Source: Monomorium pharaonis
Lineage: Eukaryota > Arthropoda > Insecta > Hymenoptera > Formicidae
DNA: 64,000 nucleotides
NCBI RefSeq assembly: GCF_013373865.1
Contig: NC_050474.1
Coordinates: 10,001 to 74,000, forward strand
Reading direction: 5' to 3'
Shown: positions 11,938 to 22,599 of the stretch, piece after piece
Layout of the letters: every line of letters starts with the position of its first letter
Numbering within the stretch: the first letter of the stretch is position 1
Position numbers and translations under genes: made by a program
The notes under the pieces: generated by a model
Databases searched by the model: none
Told to the model about the DNA's origin: nothing
The model's input: only the letters and a program-made list of their open reading frames with translations

Positions 11938-14900
11938 AGAGCGCAAGAGATAGAGAAGGGGATTAAATAAGAAAGTAAAGTGTGTGAGAGTATTATTTAA
12001 CAATATGAAAATATAATATAAATAATAATGTGTTTAGTGATAGAGAAGAGGGAGGGAGAGAGAAGAGATGAAGAAGGGGATTAAAGAAGGTAAAGTGTGT
12101 GAGAGTAATATTAAACATAATATAATTATCGCGCGCAAAGCGCGCGCAATGTAGTGTTCTAGTTGATATTTTAAAAATATAAACAATTGTAGGATCGAGA
12201 TTTTTTTAACATATATATATTAAGGTGCAAGCGGCATTCCTCTCGGAGAAATACTTTGTCACACCTGTTATATCTATTCGAGCCAACAATATAACAGAAA
12301 TGTACCACATCGAAAGTCGACTTTCAATGTTTGTCGACTTTCAAAACGGCTAAGCTAAGGGAAAGCACCTTATTTATGTATTTAAACCTTGACGAAATTG
12401 TAAGACTCAGGCCGGATTTACAATAGGTGTAGTAAGTCTTATGCCATAAGAAATTGACCAATTATAATAGAATATGAGAAGAATAATCGCATATAATTGA
12501 TTAATTCCTTATGGCATACGGCTTACTACACTATTGTAGATCCGGGCTAATCGACAACCGAAAAGCAAATGCTCAAGAATGCAGAGCGACGGGGATAAAC
12601 ACGAAAAACTATGAGTAGAGAAGCAGTTCCCGCCCGACTCGAATACGAGACACATCGTCAAACTCTCTCTTGTACTTTTACTCCATATATATATTTTGTC
12701 ACATTCTCTCATAACGCCTACCAGTTTTGCATCCCACACAGCACACTTTATCCTGAGGATATCCCCAGGTTATCGAGATATCCAATTGGACATATTGCAA
12801 TCCCATGGATGTCCTACGGTTATTGCGATATCTCTCGGATATCTGATGGATATTGCGATATCCTGTGCTGTGTGGGATTATACCGTGTCTGCCCCTTTTT
12901 ATCTTACACAATTTTAAACATAAAATTAAAAATTTAGAAAAGTTTAATGTTTTTTAATTCATACCTTGAATAGCGAGAATCTTTGTTTCATTTAATTTTG
13001 GCTTTGGCTTTCGATCTTTGTATTTATTGCATTTCATTCCAGTCACACTAGACTCTTGTAGAACTTTCAACCCGAAGACTGCAACCGCCAGATTTTTTAC
13101 TATCATTTGATTTGTCCTTGCATTGAAAAATGCAGCATCGTATGTTAATTTGGACAGCCATACGTTCCTGCCCAAGTGTATCTAAAATATCATAAAAAAC
13201 ATTACTAATAACAAAGTATGAACAGTATGTTTTATCCTAAATATTTTTTCTTCAAATTCAAATATAAATATATGCTACTTCTTATTTTCAATATTTATGA
13301 ACATACAACACAGTGAGAAATGATGACTGAAAAGACATCAAATCGAATTGATATCATTTTGGTAAAAAAAGATCGATTCGACCGCACCCGAACGCACCCC
13401 TGAAGGACTTGGACAGGGAAAGAGCAGAGAAAGAAGAAAGCAAATGGGAGGCAGCAAGAAGCAGATTATTCAGAGAAGTCGGAATGGAAAAAAAGAATTT
13501 AAGGAGAATGAGAGAGACAGGAAACGAAGAACTAGCAAAAATAATACAAGAGAAAATCGAGAACAAAGAAAAAGAAAAGAGAAGGAAGAAAATAGCAGAA
13601 TCAAGATACAACGATACATGCAAAGATTTAATAATCTTTTTTAGCCATCCTAAGCCGAAAGGCAAGAATTATGTTCAATAAAATACAATAAAAATAAATA
13701 TATATATAATATATTTACAGTATTATCGGTTTTTCGAATAAATCCTACAGGAGGTGTCGCTGTGCCTTCACGGCTTTTTACTTCCTCAAATTTGTCTGCA
13801 GTTACTGTAAACAGATAAACAATAAATTGCGTTCAGATTTTTCTAATATGAAATTTCATAATTTCATAAAATTTACATCAATATTAAAAGATACTTTGCA
13901 TATTAAATATTTATGAAGTACATGTATGTTTTCTAATTATTTTTTCTTTTTATTAATACATTATTTCATATTCCAAAAAATCTAATAATAATTTACCGTT
14001 AATTTTGTAAATTATTAAAACAACTACCCTAGTAGCAAAATACATTGGGAGTATTTTGATTAATATTGGCTAAATATTGATGGGTTCAACATTGGTCCAA
14101 TGTTGAACCAATATTGAACCAACATTGCTGCTTAGATAAATTGGTTAAATAAAAAACGTCTATTTTACAATATTGGAAATACTGTCTTTACATTACTTCT
14201 TAATATTGCGTCAATGTTTTTTGTTACTAATGTATGTAAGAAACTGTCCATGTAAGATCTAAAGCTTTCGGCACACGATACGATTTTTCATGCTTTTCGC
14301 ATACAAGGCATCTTAAGAGGATGCTAAAACCGTGTTTTATCGACATTCTGTTTAATCATTTAATTTCAAATTGAATTTACAGAATTGATTTTTACACTTT
14401 TAAAGTACGTACACAAATGAACCCAGGGACGATTAGATAAAGACCAAAAATGCAAAAAATTTTTTAAAGTTTATTTGCTCATAAAAATATTTGCTTCAAA
14501 AAACAAGTTATGTAGCTTATACGTACAAATGAATGGTGTTCCCGGGTTCGAAATAGATTGAGGAATAAGATTATAATCGTCAAATTACGATTACAAGCCG
14601 TAAAAAAAGATATTTTTATAATAAAAGCGCTTAAATGAATAAAATTTTTGATCACATAAATATGTTTTTTTACGGCTTGTAATCGTAATTTGACAAATAT
14701 AGTCTTATTCCTTCTATTTCAAACTGCGAGACACCATTTATTTGTAAGTATAAGCTATATAACTCATATTTTAAAGCAAATTTTTTCATGAACAAGAATA
14801 AATAATGACTCTGCATTATCGACCTCAATCAAGTTTGATGGGCAGTTTAGCATCCTCTTAATACGTGTCCCGATTAGCTCAAATTATTATGTCACCAATC

Positions 14901-17438
14901 GTAAGCCAATGAGGATACGTAGTAAGACACCTCGTATGCGATCTAGCATGAAAAATCGTATCGTGTGCCGAAGGCTTAAGGTACCACATTTATTTTTCAT
15001 ATTTTTAAACAATATATTTTTACACCTAACATTTTAATATTGTCAAATGTATTGTAATTACACACAAAGAATTTTTATTCTTATGAGTAAAAAAATCATA
15101 AAAATATTTGAAATAAGTCCTAGATGCGCACAGTGTAAAACAGACACCATCAATAAAATTTTATAAGTTTATCTTAACACTAACTCAGCAATCTGAGTGG
15201 TATTTGTTTCATATTGTGCATATCTGGGACGCTCCCGACACATGTCTGAAATTTCATGCTTACCTTTAAATTCATCAAAATATGAAATAATATTTTTTTG
15301 AAGTTCAATATTCAATGTAGATAATTCTCTTATCTGTGTTGACTGTTCATCAATTTTACTATTCTTTTCTAGTATTTGTAATTTCAAGGTTTTGTTTTCC
15401 TTTTCAAGATTATAATGTAATAAAATGTTACATTCGGTCGTACGTTTTGTTTCATTTTTTTCAGATTTATCCTTCTACAAAAAAAGATATATAAGTACAA
15501 ATATTTATATATATACACATATAAATATATTAAAAATATATAACAAAAATTATATTTAAAAAAATGTTTTTATTTTATATTTTAAATTTAAATAATTTAT
15601 AATCTAATATTTTTGTTAATTTTATTTTAAATAGTTGATTTTTTACGTTATATTATTTTCAATTTTTTGTTTATGTTAAAAGTACATTATAAATTTAAAA
15701 ACAGTTGATTTTTTACGTTATATTTTCAATTTTTTCTTTCATGCTGACATTATGTTACAAATTTAAAAAACTGAACTTTCTTGGCACTAATTCTCTAATT
15801 GTTTCTTAGAATTATAATAGTATCTTATTTAAATATTAAATGTTTTATGATTAAGAGATTAAACAAAAATTATTTTACTACAAATTTCTGATTGTTTGAT
15901 CAAAATTTGTAATTATTTTATATTTGACAAATTTGACAAAAATTGCTATAAGTTTTTCTTATTTAATTAAAAAATTATTAAGAATAATTTTTAAACACAC
16001 AATCGCACAAAAGTAATATTTTTTTATTGTTACTGAACATTTTTTAATCAAAGCTTTAAAATTTAAATTTTATAATGTTGATGAAAATTTCAAATATTTT
16101 AATTCTGGTTCTTTTACCAATATTTTTATACGCATAAATAAAAAAAAATACTTACTGAAATGCATTGTTGGTTTGATTTTCTGTTTTTATTTCCTATTGA
16201 TCGATTTTCTTGATTAATTTCGTTGATTGTTATTTTTTCAAGATCATTAATTTTTTGTTTTAACACTTCCCTTATTTCTTCCGATTTTTCTTTCTATAAA
16301 TACATGTTAGCAAAATTTTTATATCCTTATATTAAAATACATATACAAAATATTATTTACATACAATCTTTACCTTTTTTGCAGTAAAATTATCTTCTGC
16401 ATCAGTTTCTGTTGCTGATTCTCTTATATTTCTTGGTGGTAATGTGACTCTTTTCGTAGCAATTAGTTTCTTTAATTCATCAATAGTATCTGAAATATTT
16501 ATATATTCATAATACACAATTCAGTGTTACATAGACAAGCAATAACACATAAAATTTCCCCAAAAAAACTAAAAAACAAAATATCCAATATAATTTATAT
16601 CATACAGCATAAGATCTAATATTTTATTTAATAATGTTTATAAAGTAAATAGGGAAATGTTTTAAATATTTCTTAAATGTCTTAAATATTTTTTTCAATA
16701 AAAACATTTAAAAAAAAACAAAATCAGAACTGACAACAATGTAAAAATTAATTTCAATAAATAACTAAATATTAAAAAAAAAATTGTTGATATTTATTTA
16801 AAGTCAAAACAAGATTTTCAAAAGTAATAAAATTGGAGCATTAAACGTTAAATTTATTTATAATTGTTAAAAAAATGTATTTAAACGTTTAACAAATTTG
16901 TAAAACTTCTAATAATATTCTGATCCTAAAATCTGATAATATCTTTAAACTATATCTTCAATGTTGATGACAAATATTTTATACTCTTTAAATTAACAAT
17001 TAGCATATTATTACTAATTTGCAAAAATATATTTATAAGTACGATAATTAATGAGTATTCATTATTTTTTAGTGATTAGCACTTCAAAATTAGTGTAGTA
17101 TAAAAGATTAGATATATTTATTTCACTGATTAACAAATTGTAAGTATACCACTGAAAATCAGTGCATTCTTTTATTAATTTCACGGATTTTTCATTGATC
17201 ATAATTTAAAGAGTAAATAAAAATCATGTATTAAATGGAATTGGAAAATATTTTTTTTTTGTTTTAACTTACCTTCTACAAATATAATGAGGCCCATGCA
17301 GAAACTCGTACCGCACTTTATTTTATGGTACTTATTTTTCCATTTATTTAAATTAAAATGTTTAATTTTTGTAACATCAACAATATCTTTGTCTTCATGT
17401 CTTTTACATTCCGTATTAAATTTTACGTATGCGAACAT
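8335..17438 (-). CDS. BEN-domain protein, cargo gene of the DNA transposon
   Basis: Eleven exons join with correct GT/AG sites and phases: 17438-17273 (ATG), 16489-16374, 16293-16156, 15474-15264, 13804-13719, 13181-12965, 10762-10625, 10428-10351, 9969-9874, 9263-9183, 8399-8335 (stop), for 463 residues. The N-terminus (MFAYVKF...CGTSFCMGLIIF) is a small compact module often seen ahead of BEN domains. Exons 3-4 look coiled-coil (ENKTLKLQILEKNSKIDEQ). Residues from about 240 to 345 (IHLGRNVWLSK ... LAVAVFGLKVLQESSVTG ... WLSKIKKC) resemble a BEN domain, a DNA-binding fold of chromatin proteins. A basic KKRKFEQL and an acidic Ser/Asp-rich tail follow. It lies wholly inside the transposon, opposite to the transposase. 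A role in binding the subterminal arrays is inference; it could instead be captured host cargo. Confidence 0.85.
8505..8995. repeat. 'cttaagat' family inverted-repeat element with a second element inside
   Basis: The ends (AGTACTCATAGTCAAATCTT and CCCGACTATGAATACTGAG) match the family at 50140-50289. The middle (about 8596-8945) is a different element with its own inverted ends, CTCAGAAAGGATTTCTG and CAGAAATCTTTTCTGTGAG. It lies just past the stop codon of the BEN gene, in intron 10. Confidence 0.65.
9065..9160. repeat. (AC)n microsatellite
   Basis: A long AC run ends in CGCA repeats. It lies in the last intron of the BEN-domain gene. Confidence 0.95.
9180..10680 (-). repeat. Tandem segmental duplication within the BEN-domain gene
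   Basis: The block 9180-9780 resembles 9870-10680 in order. Exon 10 (ETTDNVLSVSDSQKDW) copies exon 9 (ETTDNESVSDSSDSQKDY). The following introns share stretches such as ATATGTACTTCAAA-like and TTTCAGAATT-like tracts, and broken relics of exon 8 (about 9505) and exon 7 (about 9733) can be seen. Confidence 0.6.
12410..12548. repeat. Palindromic MITE, 'taggtgtagtaag' family
   Basis: GGCCGGATTTACAATAGGTG at the left pairs with CACTATTGTAGATCCGGGC at the right, about 139 bp. Two more copies lie side by side at 51051-51334. Confidence 0.8.
12732..12878. repeat. Palindromic MITE with TCCCACACAGCAC ends
   Basis: TCCCACACAGCACA at the left pairs with TGTGCTGTGTGGGA at the right. GATATC-type motifs repeat between them. 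Open frames over it are incidental. Confidence 0.8.
13380..13645 (+). pseudogene. Fragment of a LINE-type retrotransposon ORF (tentative)
   Basis: The plus frame encodes a highly charged segment ending KEKRRKKIAESRYND, similar in style to the basic IEESRYN-type segment near the end of ant non-LTR retrotransposon ORFs. No start, catalytic domain or second ORF is present. It lies in intron 5 of the BEN gene. Base composition is richer in G than the surroundings, which supports insertion. The assignment is from memory of such sequences. Confidence 0.4.
14262..14979. repeat. Inverted-repeat element interrupted by a TTAA-flanked element
   Basis: The outer ends are CTTTCGGCACACGATACGA and TCGTATCGTGTGCCGAAGG. 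A 170-bp uninterrupted relative lies at 39281-39450. The outer element is split by the 14317-14857 element. Confidence 0.8.
14317..14857. repeat. piggyBac-type MITE (TTAA target)
   Basis: Ends GAGGATGCTAAAAC and GTTTAGCATCCTC are inverted, and TTAA lies directly outside both (14313-14316 and 14858-14861). A 4-bp TTAA duplication is the signature of piggyBac-type transposition. It contains a large inner palindrome (CTTGTAATCGTAATTTGAC type) and no ORF. Confidence 0.75.
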
Positions 17439-17984
17439 TATGCGATTAAAGATATATTCATGCGATTTGTACGTGATAAATTATTGCAGAATAACAAATG
17501 CAACTTTGGCTTACTTAACAAAATAAATGAAGGTGGAAGGTGGAACTTAAGAAGTTGCATGTGCGTGCGCTTGCATGCACCACGCTTAACGTCGTAACTA
17601 GATACAAACAACAAAGAAGGTTTATATTAATTTACAGCAGACGAATATATCTCTGCGAGCATTTTACCTAACAAAATTCCTAAATAAAGAATTCTTACAT
17701 GATTTGACGGATGTCCGGAAATACAATGCACTTAAATATTAAGTTTTTAATGGCGCCACAAACTTTCATAAGGGAAACTGCAGCCCTGCAGCCTTTCCTA
17801 GCGTTTCGCCAGTACTTTGCCAGTTGTAAAGATTACGATATCACTATCATTTACTTTTAATAATGTAAAATTTTGTCACAAAATACTTGAAGGTTATATG
17901 TACACTGAAGAAGAGTTAATCACATAGCAACCAGAGGAGATTAAGCTATAATAATTGAAGATCTAGCTGGCTACACACCAGCGC

Positions 17985-18112
17985 GATGAACGTACAGAGA
18001 TGAGCGGAAAGGCGATCGCTCATTGGGTCCTACCTTTGGATCCAACAAATCACCTTCCATTGCTACTTAACCGCGCGCTCACTGAGCGATTGCGCTACAG
18101 GACTCATTAGTG
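17985..18112. repeat. Inverted-repeat element, 'ctcactgagcg' family
   Basis: GCGATCGCTCATTGGG pairs roughly with CGCTCACTGAGCGATTGCGC. It shares CCTTTGGATCCAACAAATC and TTGCTACTTA with the copy at 22453-22596 on the other side of the transposase. Confidence 0.65.
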
Positions 18113-18303
18113 TATGTACATATAACCCTCAATTTTTTTCTGACAAATTTTATTTCGGATTATTAAAAGTAAATGATTGTTATTTCTTAAAGGAAGAATA
18201 ATCTTTATTTGATAGTTACAAGTGCTTTATATAAAAGGTACGTATATTTTAAATATATAAAATGCACATATATATATGCGTGTATATATGTGTATATGTG
18301 TGT

Positions 18304-18490
18304 CCCCGTTGAAAAGTCAGATGGAAATTCAGATGCTCATATGTATGTGGATTTCCAAAAATTTTGAATGGTTTTGGAAATTTCTTATGGTTATCCATAC
18401 GAGATCCATATAAAACCATCTAAAATCTATGAGAATTCATGCACATGCATGTGGATAACCATCTAGATTTCCATCTGATCTTTTCAACAG
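18304..18490. repeat. Palindromic MITE with CCGTTGAAAAG ends
   Basis: CGTTGAAAAGTCAGATGGAAAT at the left is the inverted partner of ATTTCCATCTGATCTTTTCAAC at the right, about 187 bp. It abuts the GT microsatellite. Confidence 0.75.
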
Positions 18491-18514
18491 GTGCGTGCGT
18501 GCGTGCGTGCGTGC

Positions 18515-18605
<91 letters not shown>
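18491..18605. repeat. (GTGC)n/(GT)n microsatellite
   Basis: A few GTGC tetramers pass into about 40 GT dimers. Confidence 0.97.
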
Positions 18606-18606
<1 letters not shown>

Positions 18607-18894
18607 TACGTAAACATAGTTGTAAACATAAAGTTGTAAAAAATCAACTAATCACAGTCGATTATTCTTCGATTATAAGAAATAATTATTTGTAATTGAT
18701 CAGTTTTTTGCAATGTTACGTTTACAACTACGCAATTGTAGAATCGACCTTTATAAATATTATGTTTGAATGTTTATATACATTTATTTATAAAAGTAAT
18801 TAATTTACATTAATTATGTATATTAAATTAGTAATGAGAATGTAGCGTTTCGAAAATGTTGATACAAATCGTATTTTGCCACAGACCTCTGAAT

Positions 18895-21843
18895 ATGGAT
18901 CCAATGAAGAAAAGATACAAGCTTATGTTGGATCCTCAATATCGAGAAGATTGGACATGCTTAAAAACTCATCAATCTTGGATGAAAATGAAAACAGAAA
19001 TGAATGTTGCAAAAAATCTCTGTAAGTATGACAGCTAATAACAATAAAAATAAAATGTACAAAAATTATTTTTTACACAAAATACATATATAAAACGTTC
19101 ATAATACATACAAACATACATAAATCTTTACATAAAATACATTTTATATTTATATTAATTGACTAATTTTTTTATAATTTATTTACATAACATATTTTTA
19201 AAATTTTTCTGATAGTTTAAAACCCTTATTTTTTATATCTTCAATAATCTATAAATAATATTTTTAATGTATATTTTAGAAGGCTATTTTAATGGTTTTA
19301 AAATTATTCAAGAATATATAACGTATTATTGTAAATATTATTATTACTATAGTATAAAAATTTTATTATAAGAACTTGAAAAAATATTTTGTATATTATA
19401 TTTTTATCAAATTAATATGTTTGTTTTAGATAAAAATACCGAACATTCAATACAGGATTTCTCCGACATTAGTGACGATAACGCATTATTGGAAACAATT
19501 TCCGTTGTGAATACATTTGATGACACGTACAGTACGCATCATACAGACGAAGAAAATTGTTTCACCGAAGATACTTATAGTGACGGCAGTTTTACAGATG
19601 AAGGGAATATCGAATATGATACGGATGAAGATAGTGTCATGCATGATGCAAATGAAGTACATGACTCGGAACACGAAGAGCTCCCAGATAACGAAAATAA
19701 TGATGATAACTCAATTATGTTCGAAACATCTGCACTAACAATTTCGGATGTTATGTTAATGATTACGGCAATTTGTGTCCGGTTTAATTTATCATATGAA
19801 ATAAGAAAAGCAATCGTTGATTTAATAAAATGTTTAGCTGGACCGCAATTTAAAACTTGGTCTATGAGTAAATATACATTAAAGAAGAAATACGATCCAC
19901 CAAAAAATGTATTGAGTTATACCTTTTTTTGTAACTTATGTAAAGCACTTTTGTTAGGACCAATATCAAAATTAGATTTTAAAAATCAATTTGTATCTTG
20001 CAAAGAATGCCAGCAAAAACATAAATTGACAATGCAATCTCAATATAAATTTGTGTATATTGATTTACAATTTCAATTAAAAAAACTATTAAGTAACTCT
20101 TTCATTCAACAGTCTGTAATTGAATATATACACCATTGCGCTGAGAAGAGAAATGCAGATGGTAACGTGACATTAAATGATATATCGGATAGTGTGCTGT
20201 ATAAAAGTTTGTCTTCAAAATATTCAGGCGGATCGGATTATCTTCTTACATACAATTTTAACACAGACGGTATGCCTATTTTTAATAGTTCAAAAAAAAG
20301 TAGTTGGCCGCTTCTGTTAATTTTAAATGAAATGCCACCATCTTTACGATTCAAACATGTATTGTTATGTGCTTTATGGATAGGGGATAAAGAGCCAACT
20401 CCAACTATGATGAATATGTTTCTAAAACAGTTCGTTGAACAAGCTATGCAATTGTTTGAAAAAGGTATTACAATCCAAAATAAGCAAAGTCTTATTACAT
20501 TTAAATTATTGCCAATGTGCTGTGTTGTCGATTCTGTAGCACGACCTATTGTTCAAAATAGATTACAGTACAATGGCTATTATGGTTGTTCATGGTGTTA
20601 TGCTCGCGGAAAATATTTGCACGGAACTGTCCGCTATTTATTTAACGAATCTAGTAATCTTCGGACTCACGAAACACACATGATTGATGTTCGGGAAGCT
20701 ACAGAATTTAATAAATGTGTCAGAGGTGTGAAGGGTAATGCCATTTTATTGCAATTACCACAATTCAATGCGGTATGGGGATTTTCCTATGAATTTATGC
20801 ATGGAACTTTATTAGGAGTGTATAAACAAATTGGAGACAGTTTTACTTGTAAAGACTCTCCAATATATTTAACTGCAATTCAACGGAAAGAAGTTAACAC
20901 TCGATTAACAAACATAACTCCGATAAAAAAAATACAACGATTACCGAGACCTTTGACTGATAGATGCAAATGGAAAGCTTCCGAATGGCTTTCATGGGGA
21001 TTATTTTACTGTCTTCCTTGTTTAAGTGGTATAATACGAGATAATCTTCTAGAACATCTAGCGCTACTAGTAGGTACTTTATTTTTACTGCTACAGAACA
21101 ATCTTAGTGAAAATGATCTGCGGAAATGCGAAATAGATTTACTACGCTTCGTTGCAGAATTTCAGATTTTATACGGAGAAAAATGTGTAACATTTAATAT
21201 TCACAGTCTATTGCATATTGTGCAGTCAATTAAAATGGTTGGGCCATTATGGGCGAATTCTGCTTTCGTATTTGAAAGTACTAATTACGATCTTAAACAA
21301 AAAGTGAGTGGACCAAAGAGCGTTGACAATCAAATTTGCACAAGATATCTGCAAAAGAATTTATTCAAGTGGCAAGCAGATAGTATTTATGAAAATTTTG
21401 AAATTTGCGGACAATATTACAAATATTTATTTGCGAATCGTATGCATTCTGCTTCAGTTAAAATTGTTGACGAAACAGTTTTGCTCGGTAATGGTCAACC
21501 AATTGATAATGGCTTTATGTATCAACGATGCATTTATAAAGGTGAATTGTATCACACTACTAGTTATAGACCAGAAAAAAAAACCAATGATTCTATTGTA
21601 CAATTAATTAATAATGAAAGTGCTCAAATAATAGCAATTATTAACATTAATGATCAGTGTTACATTGATGTTAAAAAAATAAATACGGAAAATGCATTTC
21701 ATACGCCTCATATATATAAAGTAATAAGTTATGGGGAACGCAACATAAGAATTCCTGTATCAAATATAAAAGCAAAAATGTTAATAATCAAACATACTGC
21801 TTTTACATATGTTTGTCGAATTCCTAATATATTTAACATGTAA
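18895..21843 (+). CDS. Tnp2/CACTA-like transposase of the DNA transposon
   Basis: Two exons, 18895-19021 and 19430-21843 (stop), give 846 residues from MDPMKKRYK; an in-frame ATG at 18856 would add 13. The N-terminal part is acidic. CNLCKALLL...CKECQQKH suggests a zinc-binding pair. The middle holds blocks typical of the Tnp2 (Transposase_21) group: YNFNTDGMPIFNSS with a likely first catalytic Asp near residue 322, CCVVDSVARPIVQNRLQYNG with a second near 410, and GCSWC just after. A later acidic site, FVFEST near 657, follows GPLWANS. Catalytic assignments are by family analogy. The ORF has no stop or frameshift, so the element may be autonomous. AATAAA occurs at 22197-22202. The coding sequence is as AT-rich as the surrounding transposon. 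Confidence 0.88.
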
Positions 21844-22590
21844 ATGTTAATAATTCTTAATAATTATTATATCTGTTAATCGCACTATCATAACTATTAT
21901 ATCTTAATAATATCTATTAATTGCAATAATACACATTGGGAGCTTTCCAGAGACACAAATTGACACAGCAGAAATTTTGTCCTTGTCTCAAACTAAATAT
22001 CAAACAAAGACAGAAATACTGCTGTGTCAATTTGTGTCACTTGCTGGAAAACTCCCATTATAGTCATTGTACTGTAATTTAAAAATTAAATGGATATTAA
22101 AGTATGATAATGTTGGTGTACGAAATTTTTAGTTTGTACGTCTAACATGTATGTGTGAATATGCATATTACATATTCCAATATATATAACTATGTAATAA
22201 AATATATTATTTAATTAACTAATGTATAATATGGACTGTATGGCATAAATAAATTAAATGTAAGAAATTAATATTTCATTTAATATCACATATAATATTT
22301 AAATTTGTTATTATGTACAAAAACCCTTTGTATATATGTATATAATACATAGCAATAAATGTTAATAATGTATAATAAGTGAGTTATATTCTTTCTTTTC
22401 CATTATATGTGTATATACGAATATGCATATATATGTATAACATGAGAAAAGAAAGTGGATGCATTCAGTAGCACAACCGCTCACTGAGCGGCTAAGTAGC
22501 AATTGAAGATGATTAGATCTTAATTACCTTTGGATCCAACAAATCTGCACCTTCAATTGCTACTTAGCCGCTCAGTGAGCGGTTGCGCTC
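21844..22590. other. 3' flank of the transposase with two MITEs
   Basis: No gene is seen. It holds the palindromic elements at 21935-22062 and 22453-22596 and a likely polyadenylation signal at 22197. Confidence 0.6.
21935..22062. repeat. Palindromic MITE with TGGGAG(C/T)TTTCCAG ends
   Basis: ATTGGGAGCTTTCCAGAGAC pairs with CTGGAAAACTCCCAT, with inner arms ACACAAATTGACACAGCAG and CTGCTGTGTCAATTTGTGT. It lies 92 bp after the transposase stop codon. Confidence 0.8.
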
Positions 22591-22596
22591 CTGGAT
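22453..22596. repeat. Palindromic MITE, 'ctcactgagcg' family
   Basis: Arms AACCGCTCACTGAGCGGCTA and TAGCCGCTCAGTGAGCGGTT are perfect partners. It is related to 17985-18112. Confidence 0.8.
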
Positions 22597-22599
22597 CCA

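Larger units (their letters stand above)
10763..12964. other. Large intron 6 of the BEN-domain gene
   Basis: No exon is supported here. It contains a (GA)n run at 11878-11932 and two palindromic elements (12410-12548 and 12732-12878). Confidence 0.6.
13805..15263. other. Intron 4 of the BEN-domain gene with nested elements
   Basis: It contains a short region of repeated AATATTG/GTTCAACATTGG palindromes (14040-14220) and the nested pair at 14262-14979. No exon is seen. Confidence 0.55.
17439..18894. promoter_or_regulatory. Central intergenic region between the two divergent transposon genes
   Basis: The BEN gene starts leftwards at 17438 and the transposase starts rightwards at 18856 or 18895, so promoters for both should lie here. 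I cannot point to a core promoter. The region also contains two small inverted-repeat elements (17985-18112 and 18304-18490) and a GT microsatellite. Confidence 0.45.

Noticed and set aside
12611..12937. Overlapping ORFs on both strands at 12.6-12.9 kb
   Set aside because: They cover a palindromic MITE, so both strands read alike; no protein similarity recognised.
15169..15387. Short stand-alone coiled-coil ORF ending at 15169
   Set aside because: A good GT donor at 15262-15263 ends the exon earlier and the phase fits the next BEN-gene exon; the extra codons to 15169 are intronic.
18420..18695. ORFs rich in His-Thr or Cys-Val
   Set aside because: They are translations of the GT microsatellite.
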